A stretch of 14,087 bases of DNA from Planctomycetota bacterium. GTDB lineage: Bacteria; Planctomycetota; Brocadiia; JAJRTI01. The stretch spans positions 1 through 14,087 of the forward strand of contig JAJRTI010000308.1 of the NCBI GenBank assembly GCA_024278415.1, read 5' to 3'. This document shows, piece by piece, positions 1-6,758 of the stretch (position 1 is its first letter; the number at the start of each line of letters is the position of its first letter). A program made the translations under genes and the position numbers. The notes beneath the pieces are model-generated. The model did no database searches. It was given only the letters and a program-made list of their open reading frames with translations, and had not been told where the DNA came from.

Positions 1-763
1 GCACGTTCGCATCGATCTCATCCAGCTCGTCGCCGGCGACGCACTCGACGTAGAGGGGGCCGGTGAAGCCGTTGTTCACGAGCCCGGCGAGCACGGTGGG
101 GAAGTCCACGAGGCCCTCGCCCGGCGTGACCATCACGTCGGCCTTGTCCGCGGCCTTGTCCACCGTGCAATCCTTGATGATGCCGGTCGTGACCTTGGGC
201 GCGATCTTGTCCACGTCGGTCTCCGGTCGCAGTTCGCCCTTGGTGTAGTAGATGATGTTGCCCGGGTCGAAGCAGAGGCCGAACGCGGGGTGGTTGACCT
301 TCGCGTTGGCTTCGAGCATCTGGTCCACGGTGAGGGTGATCCCGCCGTGGGGCTTGAGCGTAATGTTGACGCCGGCCTCCTGCGCGTGGGGAGCGGCGCG
401 GCGCATGAGTTCGAAGTAGTCCTCGAACAAATCCGCGTTGCCAACGCCGCAGTCGAGCAGCCACGTCGCGCCCAGGTCGGCCGCGCGGTCGATGAGCGTC
501 TTGTAGTCGTCGACGGCCGCGTCGAGGCCCAAGTTGAGTTGCGTGCGGCCGAGGAGCAGGGAGGGCACGACGCCCGCGTCGGCCGCGGTTTGTGCCGCGG
601 CTTTGGCCTGCTCGGGCGTGCTCTCGGAGCTGACCGGCATCGCTTCGCTGCACCGGAACACCGCGACGTCGGTGTAGCCGGCCGCGGCGATCTTCGCACA
701 AGCCTCAGCAAAGTCCAGGTGCTTGGCGTAGGGACGAGTCGTGCAGCCGATGGCGAGTTCCAT
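1..763 (-). CDS. Sugar phosphate isomerase/epimerase-like TIM-barrel protein (3' end outside window)
   Basis: The visible 254 residues read as an AP-endonuclease-2/xylose-isomerase-like TIM barrel, a family of metal-dependent cytoplasmic sugar and sugar-acid isomerases and epimerases. The gene runs off the left edge without a stop. The ATG at 763-761 is preceded by GAAAGG about 7 bases upstream. Barrel landmarks are the opening strand with CTTR (7-10), the segment LKPHGG (136-141), CFDPGN (164-169), GIIKDC (194-199) and YVECV (238-242). Those segments sit where the family normally carries its metal ligands (Glu, Asp, His, Glu). Here D166 and E240 are present, but lysines (K137, K197) occupy the places where Glu and His are usual, so the chemistry may differ. 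The substrate cannot be told. It lies downstream of the glycoside hydrolase gene on the same strand, separated by 407 bases. Family assignment is firm and function is open. Confidence 0.85.
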   Translation of the reverse strand, partial: MELAIGCTTRPYAKHLDFAEACAKIAAAGYTDVAVFRCSEAMPVSSESTPEQAKAAAQTAADAGVVPSLLLGRTQLNLGLDAAVDDYKTLIDRAADLGATWLLDCGVGNADLFEDYFELMRRAAPHAQEAGVNITLKPHGGITLTVDQMLEANAKVNHPAFGLCFDPGNIIYYTKGELRPETDVDKIAPKVTTGIIKDCTVDKAADKADVMVTPGEGLVDFPTVLAGLVNNGFTGPLYVECVAGDELDEIDANV

Positions 764-803
764 GATCGGGCCTTTCTGTTGGGTGGGAACGACAGAGGGG
801 GAG

Positions 804-950
804 CGTGAAACGTAAAGACGTAAAACGTAAAACGTAAAGACGGAAGACGGAAGACGCAATACAACCGCATACTGCGTATCTCGTATTGCAAAAACGCCTC
901 GCTCCATCTCTTACGTTTTACCCTTTACGTTTTACGCTTTACGTTTCACG
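804..950. repeat. Nested inverted repeat made of ACGTAAA-type units
   Basis: The outer arms match perfectly over 14 bases: CGTGAAACGTAAAG at 804-817 and its reverse complement at 937-950. Inside these, the left arm repeats (A)ACGTAAA about four times. The right arm repeats its complement, TTTACGT, in reverse order with small slips. Two further pairs are nested near the centre: GCAATAC (856-862) with GTATTGC (883-889), and ATAC (869-872) with GTAT (876-879). A GGAAGAC-type unit also repeats at 842-855. The base composition is AT-richer than the surrounding genes. It could be a foldback or MITE-like intergenic element, or an expanded simple repeat. Confidence 0.8.
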
Positions 951-1131
951 TTTGTCAACGGTTGCCTTCGCATGCCGGTGCGCTGGCTTGACGATGCTTT
1001 GCCTCCGCGCGCTCCAAATGCAAAGGCGCACCAAGCCACCACACTTCATGGGCCGACGTAGCCTCCCCAACCTTCGCAATCTTGAGAGGCCACTGTCAAC
1101 TGAAGCAGGTCTGATCCCACTCCATCGCACT

Positions 1132-1157
1132 GCCCACACCCTGGCGGGTGCGGCTAC
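1132..1157 (-). repeat. Dispersed hairpin repeat, copy 1 (possible terminator)
   Basis: This 26-base segment matches 6692-6717 at 24 of 26 positions. It sits 14 bases past the stop of the GH-A hydrolase gene. As minus-strand RNA it can fold with stem CCGCACCC pairing to GGGTGTGG (one G-U pair) around a 4-base loop. No T-tract follows, so any termination role is uncertain. Confidence 0.5.
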
Positions 1158-1170
1158 TGGCCCCGCTCCG

Positions 1171-2697
1171 TTACCGCCCCTCGACTGCCGCGACGCTCCA
1201 GGCTGGCACACGAAACGCGCCCCCCGAAGCAGCGACTTTGCTCAATCGAAACGCACCGGGCAGCGTGGCCGCGAGGTCGTCGGCCGTGAGCGCGGTCGCG
1301 CCCGTGATCTGCACCCCGTTGATGCGCACGTCACGAGCAGCCGGCGATCGGTTGACGAGGATCATGACCACGCCGGCTTCTGAACGCCCCGCAATGGCGC
1401 GCAGGCGGCCGCCAGGCGCGAAGCCCTCGACCTTGCAGAGCCGACGCCCGACCAAGCGCGACAGGAGTCGGCTCGCCGCGCAGGTCGGCGAGAGCACGTA
1501 CTGGTCGGCGAAGACGAGGAGTGGCTGCCCGGGCTTGGCGCACTTGAGCCACACGAAGCGCCGAGCCGACGCGTCCCACCCTACGTCGTAGCGCATCATC
1601 CCGAAGTACGGCGTCTCCAGGTCGTGGAACACGGCCATGTCGCAAAGCGGGTGCTCCAGCAACGCCATCCAGTTCCACGCGTACACGAGCGCGTGCGCGT
1701 GCGTCGCGATGACCTGCCGAGGGGTCCAGTTCTTGTGCCGCATCGCGGTCGTTTCGGTCACGGAGATTGGCGCGCCCGGGATTCCGTATGTCTTGCGCCC
1801 GCGCTCGGCCGCGTCGAGCCAGCGTTCCATCTTCAGGTTGCCGGACACGAACGCGTTCGGGTCTCCGCGCTTCGACGGATCGCCGGGGCCGGGCCAGTTG
1901 CCGAATGGGTAGTGCGCGTTGTAGCTCGTAATAAGTTTGAGTGCCCCGAGCCGGCGCAGCTCCGGCACGAGCGTGCCCAACCAGCCCTTGCCCATGCCGA
2001 CCGCGACGATAGGCGTCGTAGCGTCGGCCTCTCGAATCGCCTCGCCGTATGCCGCGCACACGCGCGCATAATCCTTCGCGTCGCAATGCGCGAACTCCTC
2101 GTTGCCCAGCTCCCACGCGGCGACCGGGGCTCCGAGTTGCCGCAGCCGCTTCACCATGCGCTGCGCGTACGCCGCGCCTTCGGCGATACGGTCGCGGTCG
2201 TAGTTGCCAGCCCGCTGGCTGAACTTGGACCGGATGACCGCGCGCGGCGTCTCGCCGTCGAGGTAGAAGAGCACCGGCAGCTCGTAGATGAGTTTCACGT
2301 CGTATTCGCGGCAAAACGACGCCAAGTTCTCCAGCGTCACGAAGTGCGTTGACGGAGGGTTGTTGTCGCGAAACGCCCAGTGCTTGGTCGCGTGGGCCAA
2401 GGCCATCGTTTTGCGGCGGCTTTCGGGCAGGTAGTAATAGGCCGCGTTGCCGCCGGGGAATCGCAGCGCGCGGATGCCGCTCTCCTTCAGCGCGCGGGCA
2501 AACTCCTCCCGCTTCGAGCGCGGGTCGGACTTGGGCAGCGTGCCGAAGTAGAGCCCCGGCCGGTAGAACTCGCAGTTCACTGCGAAGTGCAGCGGGCTGA
2601 TCGTCTTGCCCGTCGGCCGGCCGACCGTCAGCGTCGTAGGTGCGCTCTGGCCGGCCGCGCTCAACATCGATGCCAGGAGTAGGATCTGAACGGTCAT
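1171..2697 (-). CDS. Secreted clan GH-A glycoside hydrolase, GH51-like
   Basis: The 508-residue product is probably exported. The first roughly 19 residues are hydrophobic and end in a small-residue stretch, although the n-region lacks basic residues. The catalytic barrel shows LRFPGGN (78-84), a hallmark near the start of GH51/GH79-type barrels. WELGNEEF (195-202) puts the probable acid/base at E200, and ISVTET (311-316) puts the nucleophile candidate at E315. Residues from about 390 form a small beta-rich C-terminal domain, as in alpha-L-arabinofuranosidases and heparanase-like enzymes. The likely reaction is retaining hydrolysis of a plant or algal glycan, with arabinofuranoside as one candidate. 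The ATG at 2697 has GAGGA 5 bases upstream. The much longer open frame reaching 3705 is out of frame with the EEP gene and is not coding. Clan assignment is strong; family and substrate are inferred. Confidence 0.85.
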   Translation of the reverse strand: MTVQILLLASMLSAAGQSAPTTLTVGRPTGKTISPLHFAVNCEFYRPGLYFGTLPKSDPRSKREEFARALKESGIRALRFPGGNAAYYYLPESRRKTMALAHATKHWAFRDNNPPSTHFVTLENLASFCREYDVKLIYELPVLFYLDGETPRAVIRSKFSQRAGNYDRDRIAEGAAYAQRMVKRLRQLGAPVAAWELGNEEFAHCDAKDYARVCAAYGEAIREADATTPIVAVGMGKGWLGTLVPELRRLGALKLITSYNAHYPFGNWPGPGDPSKRGDPNAFVSGNLKMERWLDAAERGRKTYGIPGAPISVTETTAMRHKNWTPRQVIATHAHALVYAWNWMALLEHPLCDMAVFHDLETPYFGMMRYDVGWDASARRFVWLKCAKPGQPLLVFADQYVLSPTCAASRLLSRLVGRRLCKVEGFAPGGRLRAIAGRSEAGVVMILVNRSPAARDVRINGVQITGATALTADDLAATLPGAFRLSKVAASGGAFRVPAWSVAAVEGR

Positions 2698-2783
2698 AGG
2701 CTTCCTCGGTATTTCATGGGGGGCAGCATGGTTTCCGTTGCACAGCCGTACGGTGAAGACGGAAGGCGAAGGCCTTCCGCTCC
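2698..2783. other. Short gap between EEP and GH-A genes with a hairpin
   Basis: Eighty-six bases separate the two minus-strand genes. It contains the hairpin at 2760-2779 and the ribosome-binding site of the downstream gene (2703-2707). Co-transcription is possible, but the hairpin could reduce read-through. Confidence 0.5.
2760..2779 (-). terminator. Perfect 8-bp hairpin just after the EEP gene
   Basis: CGGAAGGC (2760-2767) and GCCTTCCG (2772-2779) form a perfect stem around a 4-base GAAG loop, 4 bases beyond the stop codon of the minus-strand EEP gene. No T-run follows. A near-identical hairpin with a swapped base pair is found at 6739-6758, so this may be a dispersed palindromic repeat instead of a dedicated terminator. 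Confidence 0.5.
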
Positions 2784-3716
2784 TCAGGGTCTGGGGACGA
2801 TGCCAAACTCCACGTAGACTTGCCTGTGGTCGGACGCCAGGGTGCTCCGGTGCTCGCATCGTCGAGCCTCCAGCCCGGGCCCCAGCCAGACGTGATCGAT
2901 GGACAGGCAGGGCAACAACACGGGCCATGTGTCGATGAGCCCGCGGCCCGCGGTCTCGAACGCGTGGCTGAACTGGCGCCGGATGGGCTCCATGAACACC
3001 GATTCCCGGGGCGTGTTGAAGTCGCCCACCACCATGACGCGCTCCAGGGACGGCAGCGCGTCCAAGACGCGATAGAGCGCCTGAAACGCCGGCTTGCGGC
3101 TGCGCCACAGTGCGCTTGGCAGGTCGACAATGACGACCGTGACCGCGCCTTGAGACAGGGCCACCCGCGCGACGTGAATGCGCCAGCTCCTGTATCGCGG
3201 GGCAACGACTATCTTCTCGATGGGGCCTCTCGCCATGAGCCAGGTGTGGTTGGGAAAGCCCCGCACGACCATCCCCGACGCATGGCTCGCCCAAAAGCGC
3301 AGGCGCTCGGATGTTGGCTTGCCCGCTTCCACCAACGCCACCAGGTCCAAGTCGGCAAACGGTATCCGCCTGGCAGCCATCTCCCAGCCCGCCTTGCCCC
3401 TGAACGCGTTCCAGAACAACATGCGGACCGCGCCTGGCGCCGCCGGCGTCGCTTCCGTCCAGCGCAGCGACGCACATGCCCACCACAGGAGAGCCAACAG
3501 CCCCAACGCCAACGCCGCCCTGCCGTGGACGCGCCGGCGCTGCATGAAGAAGGCCAACCCGGCCAGCAGGCACAGCCCTGTCACGACCGCCAACGGCGTG
3601 GCATAGAAGAACGTCGACACGCCCGGCACGCGGTCGCGAAGAGTCAGGCGCACGAGCACTGCGGCCGCCGCGACTCCGAGCGCGATGCCGGGCGCCGCGC
3701 GCCACGTACGTTTCAT
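2784..3716 (-). CDS. Membrane-anchored endonuclease/exonuclease/phosphatase (EEP) family protein
   Basis: The 310-residue product has three hydrophobic segments (about 9-23, 35-57 and 67-82), then an EEP domain from about residue 97. EEP core motifs are visible: FWNAFRG (101-107, Asn), VALVEAG (126-132, metal Glu E130), VVGDFNTP (229-236, D232/N234), SIDHVWLG (272-279) and the terminal SDHRQV (295-300). This family cleaves phosphodiester or phosphomonoester bonds in nucleic acids, lipids or inositol phosphates. The three-helix anchor resembles bacterial membrane EEP proteins of unknown substrate. The start is ambiguous: ATG 3716 lies 8 bases past the cupin stop, GTG 3728 overlaps that stop as GTGA, and ATG 3749 would overlap by 25 bases. 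I chose 3716 because MKRTW leads straight into the first helix. Tight coupling to the cupin gene suggests one transcript. Confidence 0.85.
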   Translation of the reverse strand: MKRTWRAAPGIALGVAAAAVLVRLTLRDRVPGVSTFFYATPLAVVTGLCLLAGLAFFMQRRRVHGRAALALGLLALLWWACASLRWTEATPAAPGAVRMLFWNAFRGKAGWEMAARRIPFADLDLVALVEAGKPTSERLRFWASHASGMVVRGFPNHTWLMARGPIEKIVVAPRYRSWRIHVARVALSQGAVTVVIVDLPSALWRSRKPAFQALYRVLDALPSLERVMVVGDFNTPRESVFMEPIRRQFSHAFETAGRGLIDTWPVLLPCLSIDHVWLGPGLEARRCEHRSTLASDHRQVYVEFGIVPRP

Positions 3717-3724
3717 GACGCGCT

Positions 3725-4066
3725 TCACGAGTCCGCCGGCACGAGGCACAGGAACGACAACGGCTCCTCGCCCGTGTTGCGGAACTGGTGCTCTTCGCCG
3801 GCCGGCATGAACACCACGTCGCCCGGCTTCAGTTCATGGTCTTGCCCACCGTGCACGACCACGCCCCTGCCGCTGAGCACGAACACCTCGTGCTCGAAGT
3901 CGTGCGCATGCAGCGGCGTGCAGCCTCCCGGCGCGACCTCGAACTGGCGCATCCAAAAATGCTCCGCGCCCGCGTCCTTGTCGATGAGCCATCGGATCTT
4001 GACGCCCTCTGCGCCGGCCATGTCGACGTCCTGCGCGGGAATGTCTTGGTAGGCGAACTTCTTCAA
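3725..4066 (-). CDS. Single-domain cupin protein with a TTG start
   Basis: The 113-residue product is a complete single-domain metal cupin of normal length. Cupin motif 1 is intact: G48, H53, H55, E60, G66 in the pattern G-x-HxH-x4-E-x-G. Motif 2 is also intact: G82, P88, G90, H93, N97. H53, H55, E60 and H93 would bind one metal ion. Small cupins of this kind act as sugar isomerases, dioxygenases or sugar-sensing proteins; nothing here picks one. No ATG fits. TTG at 4066 has a strong AGGAG 7 bases upstream and gives the typical N-terminus MKKFAY. The ATG of the longer frame (4165) would put the candidate promoter inside the coding region. The gene heads the minus-strand run cupin-EEP-GH. Confidence 0.88.
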   Translation of the reverse strand: MKKFAYQDIPAQDVDMAGAEGVKIRWLIDKDAGAEHFWMRQFEVAPGGCTPLHAHDFEHEVFVLSGRGVVVHGGQDHELKPGDVVFMPAGEEHQFRNTGEEPLSFLCLVPADS

Positions 4067-4073
4067 TTTGCTT

Positions 4074-4078
4074 CTCCT
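4074..4078 (-). promoter_or_regulatory. Ribosome-binding site deciding the TTG start of the cupin gene
   Basis: AGGAG on the minus strand lies 7 bases before TTG 4066-4064. No other start codon near the conserved N-terminus has a comparable site. Confidence 0.75.
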
Positions 4079-4113
4079 TGCGTCGTGCGAATGGGCAGTT
4101 TCAGACACAAACC

Positions 4114-4143
4114 AATCTATGGTCCAATGCCCCGCGGAGTCAA
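4114..4143 (-). promoter_or_regulatory. Candidate sigma-70 promoter for the cupin operon
   Basis: On the minus strand, TTGACT (4143-4138) and TAGATT (4119-4114) are 18 bases apart, matching 5/6 and 4/6 of the sigma-70 consensus. The implied start site near 4107 gives a leader of about 40 bases before the TTG start. Prediction by eye only. Confidence 0.4.
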
Positions 4144-4158
4144 GGACCGCACCGCTAT

Positions 4159-4358
4159 CCCGCATTTCTCACGAGTCCATGCGGGTGTCGATGCCAGGCG
4201 CACGGTGGCGAAGGCGTGCTCGGGCGCGCCCGAAGGGCCGGCCCCTCCCATTCGACGCGCGCAGGTTGTTGCTCAACCCACGCGTCCGCCTGGGCCGGTA
4301 AGGTCTTCAGACGGCCATTTTTCCGACACTTCTATCCCGGGCTGGTGAGAAATGCGGG
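4159..4358. mobile_element. MITE-like element bounded by perfect 14-bp inverted repeats
   Basis: CCCGCATTTCTCAC at 4159-4172 is matched exactly by its reverse complement GTGAGAAATGCGGG at 4345-4358, giving a 200-base unit. The heptamer TATCCCG also occurs next to both ends (4156-4162 and 4333-4339). No transposase reading frame is inside, and I see no clear target-site duplication. It could be a non-autonomous element, an IS remnant with both ends kept, or a chance or regulatory repeat. It sits exactly between the two divergent promoters. Confidence 0.5.
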
Positions 4359-4372
4359 CGAGGGGCGCGCGC

Positions 4373-4401
4373 TTGTGAGCCAACCCCAGAACTCCTATCA
4401 T
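4373..4401 (+). promoter_or_regulatory. Candidate sigma-70 promoter for the GHL10-like gene
   Basis: TTGTGA (4373-4378) and TATCAT (4396-4401) are exactly 17 bases apart, matching 4/6 and 5/6 of the sigma-70 consensus. The implied start site near 4408 leaves a leader of about 60 bases. It lies 15 bases outside the right inverted repeat of the MITE-like element. Confidence 0.4.
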
Positions 4402-4455
4402 GCCCACGTTGTGCGCTCGCAAGCTGTCACTCGGTCGTATCCCCCGCCCTATCCC

Positions 4456-4462
4456 AAGGAGG
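4456..4462 (+). promoter_or_regulatory. Strong ribosome-binding site of the GHL10-like gene
   Basis: AAGGAGG lies 5 bases before ATG 4468. It fixes the start, ruling out the longer upstream frame that would begin at 4078. Confidence 0.85.
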
Positions 4463-4467
4463 TCTCG

Positions 4468-6540
4468 ATGCGCGCGTTCCCGCCCAATACACTCGTGGCC
4501 GCGCTCCTGGTGTGCGCGAGTCTCGCAGGCTTCTCGGCCAGCTTCGCCGCTCCAGCCCCACTCACGCTCGCGCAACTGCGGCAACAGCGCCGGAAGCTGG
4601 CGCAGAAAAAGCGGCGCATCATCATGAACAACGATGGGTGCGACTGCCTCTATTTTCCCAAGGGCAAGGAGATCAACGCGAAGAACTTTCTGGACCAACG
4701 CACCACCGCACTCGCGAATACCCAAGTCGACACGATCGCCTATTGCACGATCAGCTCCGGCTTCAGCTTCTTCACGCACCACACCCGGGTAGGCACCGTG
4801 CTGGCTCGGCAGCCAGGCGACTACGGCATTCTGCCCAGCAAACGGAATATCGCACAAGACCTCATCGACCAGGGCACGGACTGCCTCCAAGCCGTGGTCG
4901 AATTCGGCCACAAGAAGAAGATGGAGGTCTTCTGGTCGTTCCGCATGAACGACACCCACGACGCCGCACACCGGCCGGACAAGCCCTACCTCCTCTACCC
5001 CCCTCTCAAGGTCGAGCACCCAGATTGGCTCGTGAGCGACTACAAGAAGCGCTCGCCCCACGGCCGGTGGAGTTCGGTCAACTACGCGCTGCCGCAGATT
5101 CGCGACCTCGCGTTCAAGTTCACCGAGGAAGTCTGCCAGAACTACGACGTGGACGGCATCGAGTTGGACTTCTTCCGGCACCTCTGCTACTTCAAGAGCA
5201 CCGCGTTCGGAGGAGTCGCGAGCCAAGAGGAGCGGGACATGATGACTGGCCTCATGCGCCGTATCCGCGCCATGACCGAAGAGGTCGGCAGGCAGCGCGG
5301 CCGGCCGATGCTCGTGTCCGTGCGCGTGCCCGATTCAGTGGGATACTGCAACGACATGGGTTTCGACATCGAACGGTGGATGGACGAAGGGCTCATCGAC
5401 ATCCTCATCACGACCGGTTACTTTCGGCTCAATCCGTGGGAGTACACGGTCGATCTCGCGCATAAGTACGGCGTGAAGGCGTACCCGTGCCTGAGCGATT
5501 CGCGCGTGCGCGGAGCCACGCGGTTCCGCCGCGGCGCCACGGAGAGCTACCGCGGCCGCGCGATGAACGCATGGGCCGCCGGCGCGGACGGGATCCATCT
5601 GTTCAACTATTTCAATCCCAAGGCCGCGATCTGGAGCGACATCGGCGACCCAGCCAACCTGGCGACGATGAAGAAGTTGTACTTCGTGACAGTGCGCGAC
5701 GGCGACCCGAGGAGCTTCCTGCGCAAGGGCCGCACGTACCGCAACGTGCCCCTATTCGGGCCGTCGGCGCAGCGCACGCTCATCAAGGGGCGGCCCGTGG
5801 ACCTCGATATCACCATCGGCGACGACGTCGCCAAGGCCCAGGCTGACGGGTACACGCCCCGCGTGAAGCTGCATTTGGAGACGCCGGGATTGGCGCGGGC
5901 CGAGCAACTTGAGGTGTCTTTCAACAACCGCCCCCTGTCTCCCGGCAAGCTGAAGAAGGGCTGGATCGATTACGCTCTGCCCCCAGACGCGGTCAAGCGC
6001 GGCTCCAATCGTGTCCGCGTCTCCATCGTTCAAGATACGCTCAAGCCGGACGAATGGAACGTGGTGTACGCCGGGGGCACGAAGCCGGCCCCACCATGGT
6101 TCCGCGACCGCGGGTACAAGCGCACGCTTGAGAAAATCGTCGATGGAGCGCTCTTCATCGCGGACCGCGGCAGCGTCTCCGGCGACTACCACTATTGGCG
6201 CTACTCCTGGGGCGCGGACTTCGACGACGAGACGGTCGTGGAGGCGCGCGTCAAGGTCGTGTCCGGGGAGAACTACATCATCGTCACCGACATGAAGACC
6301 GACGAGCGCATAGGCCTCTTCCCCGACCGCCTTGAGTTGTACTTCCACCGCGGCATCACGTACAAAATGAACACGACCGACGACTTCCACGTGTACCGCA
6401 TCGTGATGAAGGGCAAGGATCTGAAAGTGTACGTGGACGGCAAGCTGGCCATCGACGCGGCGGGCAAGTTCGACCACAAGGCCATGTACAGCCGCAATGA
6501 GATCGCGTTCGGCGCGGCCAACAGCGGCGCGGTGGGCTAA
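4468..6540 (+). CDS. Secreted GHL10-like glycoside hydrolase with LamG-like C-terminus, truncated by TAA
   Basis: The 690-residue product starts with a signal peptide (basic residue 2, hydrophobic 8-22, cleavage probably after AFAA near 28). Residues about 50-410 form a TIM-barrel domain like the family-10-like GHL10 hydrolases. Landmarks are HPDWLV (184-189), VDGIELDFFRH (228-238, with D229, E232 and D234 as candidate active-site acids) and ADGIHLFNYFN (373-383). A beta-sandwich linker domain follows (about 430-535), then a concanavalin-A/LamG-like domain (about 545-690) of the type that often binds glycans. Exact substrate is unknown; plant, algal or bacterial wall glycan is plausible. The reading frame stops at TAA 6538-6540. 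The 27 codons after it continue the typical LamG ending in frame, so the protein appears to lack its last strand. Confidence 0.85.
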   Translation: MRAFPPNTLVAALLVCASLAGFSASFAAPAPLTLAQLRQQRRKLAQKKRRIIMNNDGCDCLYFPKGKEINAKNFLDQRTTALANTQVDTIAYCTISSGFSFFTHHTRVGTVLARQPGDYGILPSKRNIAQDLIDQGTDCLQAVVEFGHKKKMEVFWSFRMNDTHDAAHRPDKPYLLYPPLKVEHPDWLVSDYKKRSPHGRWSSVNYALPQIRDLAFKFTEEVCQNYDVDGIELDFFRHLCYFKSTAFGGVASQEERDMMTGLMRRIRAMTEEVGRQRGRPMLVSVRVPDSVGYCNDMGFDIERWMDEGLIDILITTGYFRLNPWEYTVDLAHKYGVKAYPCLSDSRVRGATRFRRGATESYRGRAMNAWAAGADGIHLFNYFNPKAAIWSDIGDPANLATMKKLYFVTVRDGDPRSFLRKGRTYRNVPLFGPSAQRTLIKGRPVDLDITIGDDVAKAQADGYTPRVKLHLETPGLARAEQLEVSFNNRPLSPGKLKKGWIDYALPPDAVKRGSNRVRVSIVQDTLKPDEWNVVYAGGTKPAPPWFRDRGYKRTLEKIVDGALFIADRGSVSGDYHYWRYSWGADFDDETVVEARVKVVSGENYIIVTDMKTDERIGLFPDRLELYFHRGITYKMNTTDDFHVYRIVMKGKDLKVYVDGKLAIDAAGKFDHKAMYSRNEIAFGAANSGAVG

Positions 6541-6624
6541 GCGTACTGGAGCTACGTCAAGGCGCGCACCCAAGGCCAGGCGCTGCGCGACCTGGTGGTG
6601 AGCATCGACTACAAGAAGAAGTGA
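6538..6624 (+). other. In-frame TAA followed by 27 codons of the same protein
   Basis: After TAA 6538-6540 the frame stays open through AYWSYVKAR and on to LRDLVVSIDYKKK, ending at TGA 6622-6624. An AYW(S/D)YVK segment is the usual close of this kind of LamG-like domain, where the preceding residue is often Glu. A single GAA-to-TAA change would explain the stop. Sequencing error, a real nonsense mutation or stop read-through are all possible. Confidence 0.7.
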
Positions 6625-6691
6625 GGAACGCAGCCGCATGCGCCAGCACGCGGGCATGTTCGGAGTCCCGCCTTCAGGCGGTCCGTGGCTT

Positions 6692-6717
6692 GCCCGCACC
6701 CTGGCGGCTGCGGCTAC
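6692..6717. repeat. Dispersed hairpin repeat, copy 2
   Basis: It matches 1132-1157 at 24 of 26 positions, in the same orientation. In both places it lies just beyond the 3' end of a gene. Confidence 0.6.
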
Positions 6718-6738
6718 CGCAGCTTGCCAGTCGCGGCG

Positions 6739-6758
6739 CGGAACGCCTTCGCGTTCCG
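6739..6758. repeat. Palindromic repeat, second copy, with a swapped base pair
   Basis: The stem CGGAACGC/GCGTTCCG is the same as that at 2760-2779 except that one G-C pair is replaced by C-G on both arms. On the minus strand the loop reads GAAG, identical to the loop of the other copy on the plus strand. Confidence 0.7.

Larger units (their letters stand above)
764..1170. other. Non-coding gap with a foldback repeat
   Basis: This 407-base stretch lies between the 3' end of the GH-A hydrolase gene and the start of the isomerase gene, both on the minus strand. It holds a nested palindromic repeat (804-950) and a short hairpin repeat (1132-1157). Open frames crossing it do not resemble a protein and have no convincing start signals. 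I see nothing else in 956-1130. Confidence 0.6.
4067..4467. other. Divergent intergenic region
   Basis: This 401-base region separates the cupin operon (minus) from the GHL10-like gene (plus). It holds a candidate promoter for each direction and, between them, an element bounded by 14-base inverted repeats (4159-4358). I see no coding sequence in it. Confidence 0.65.

Noticed and set aside
804..950. CRISPR array
   Set aside because: Units are only 7-8 bases with no regular spacers, and the arms are inverted copies.
886..1383. Plus-strand frame of 165 codons across the repeat region
   Set aside because: No recognisable protein, runs through a foldback repeat and into the antisense of the GH-A gene.
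2698..3705. N-terminal extension of the GH-A hydrolase to 844 residues
   Set aside because: The extra part is an arginine- and glycine-rich shadow of the EEP gene in another frame. A signal-like N-terminus with a ribosome-binding site starts at 2697.
4078..4467. Upstream extension of the GHL10-like protein to 820 residues
   Set aside because: The region is intergenic, with promoters and an inverted-repeat element. AAGGAGG and the signal peptide place the start at 4468.
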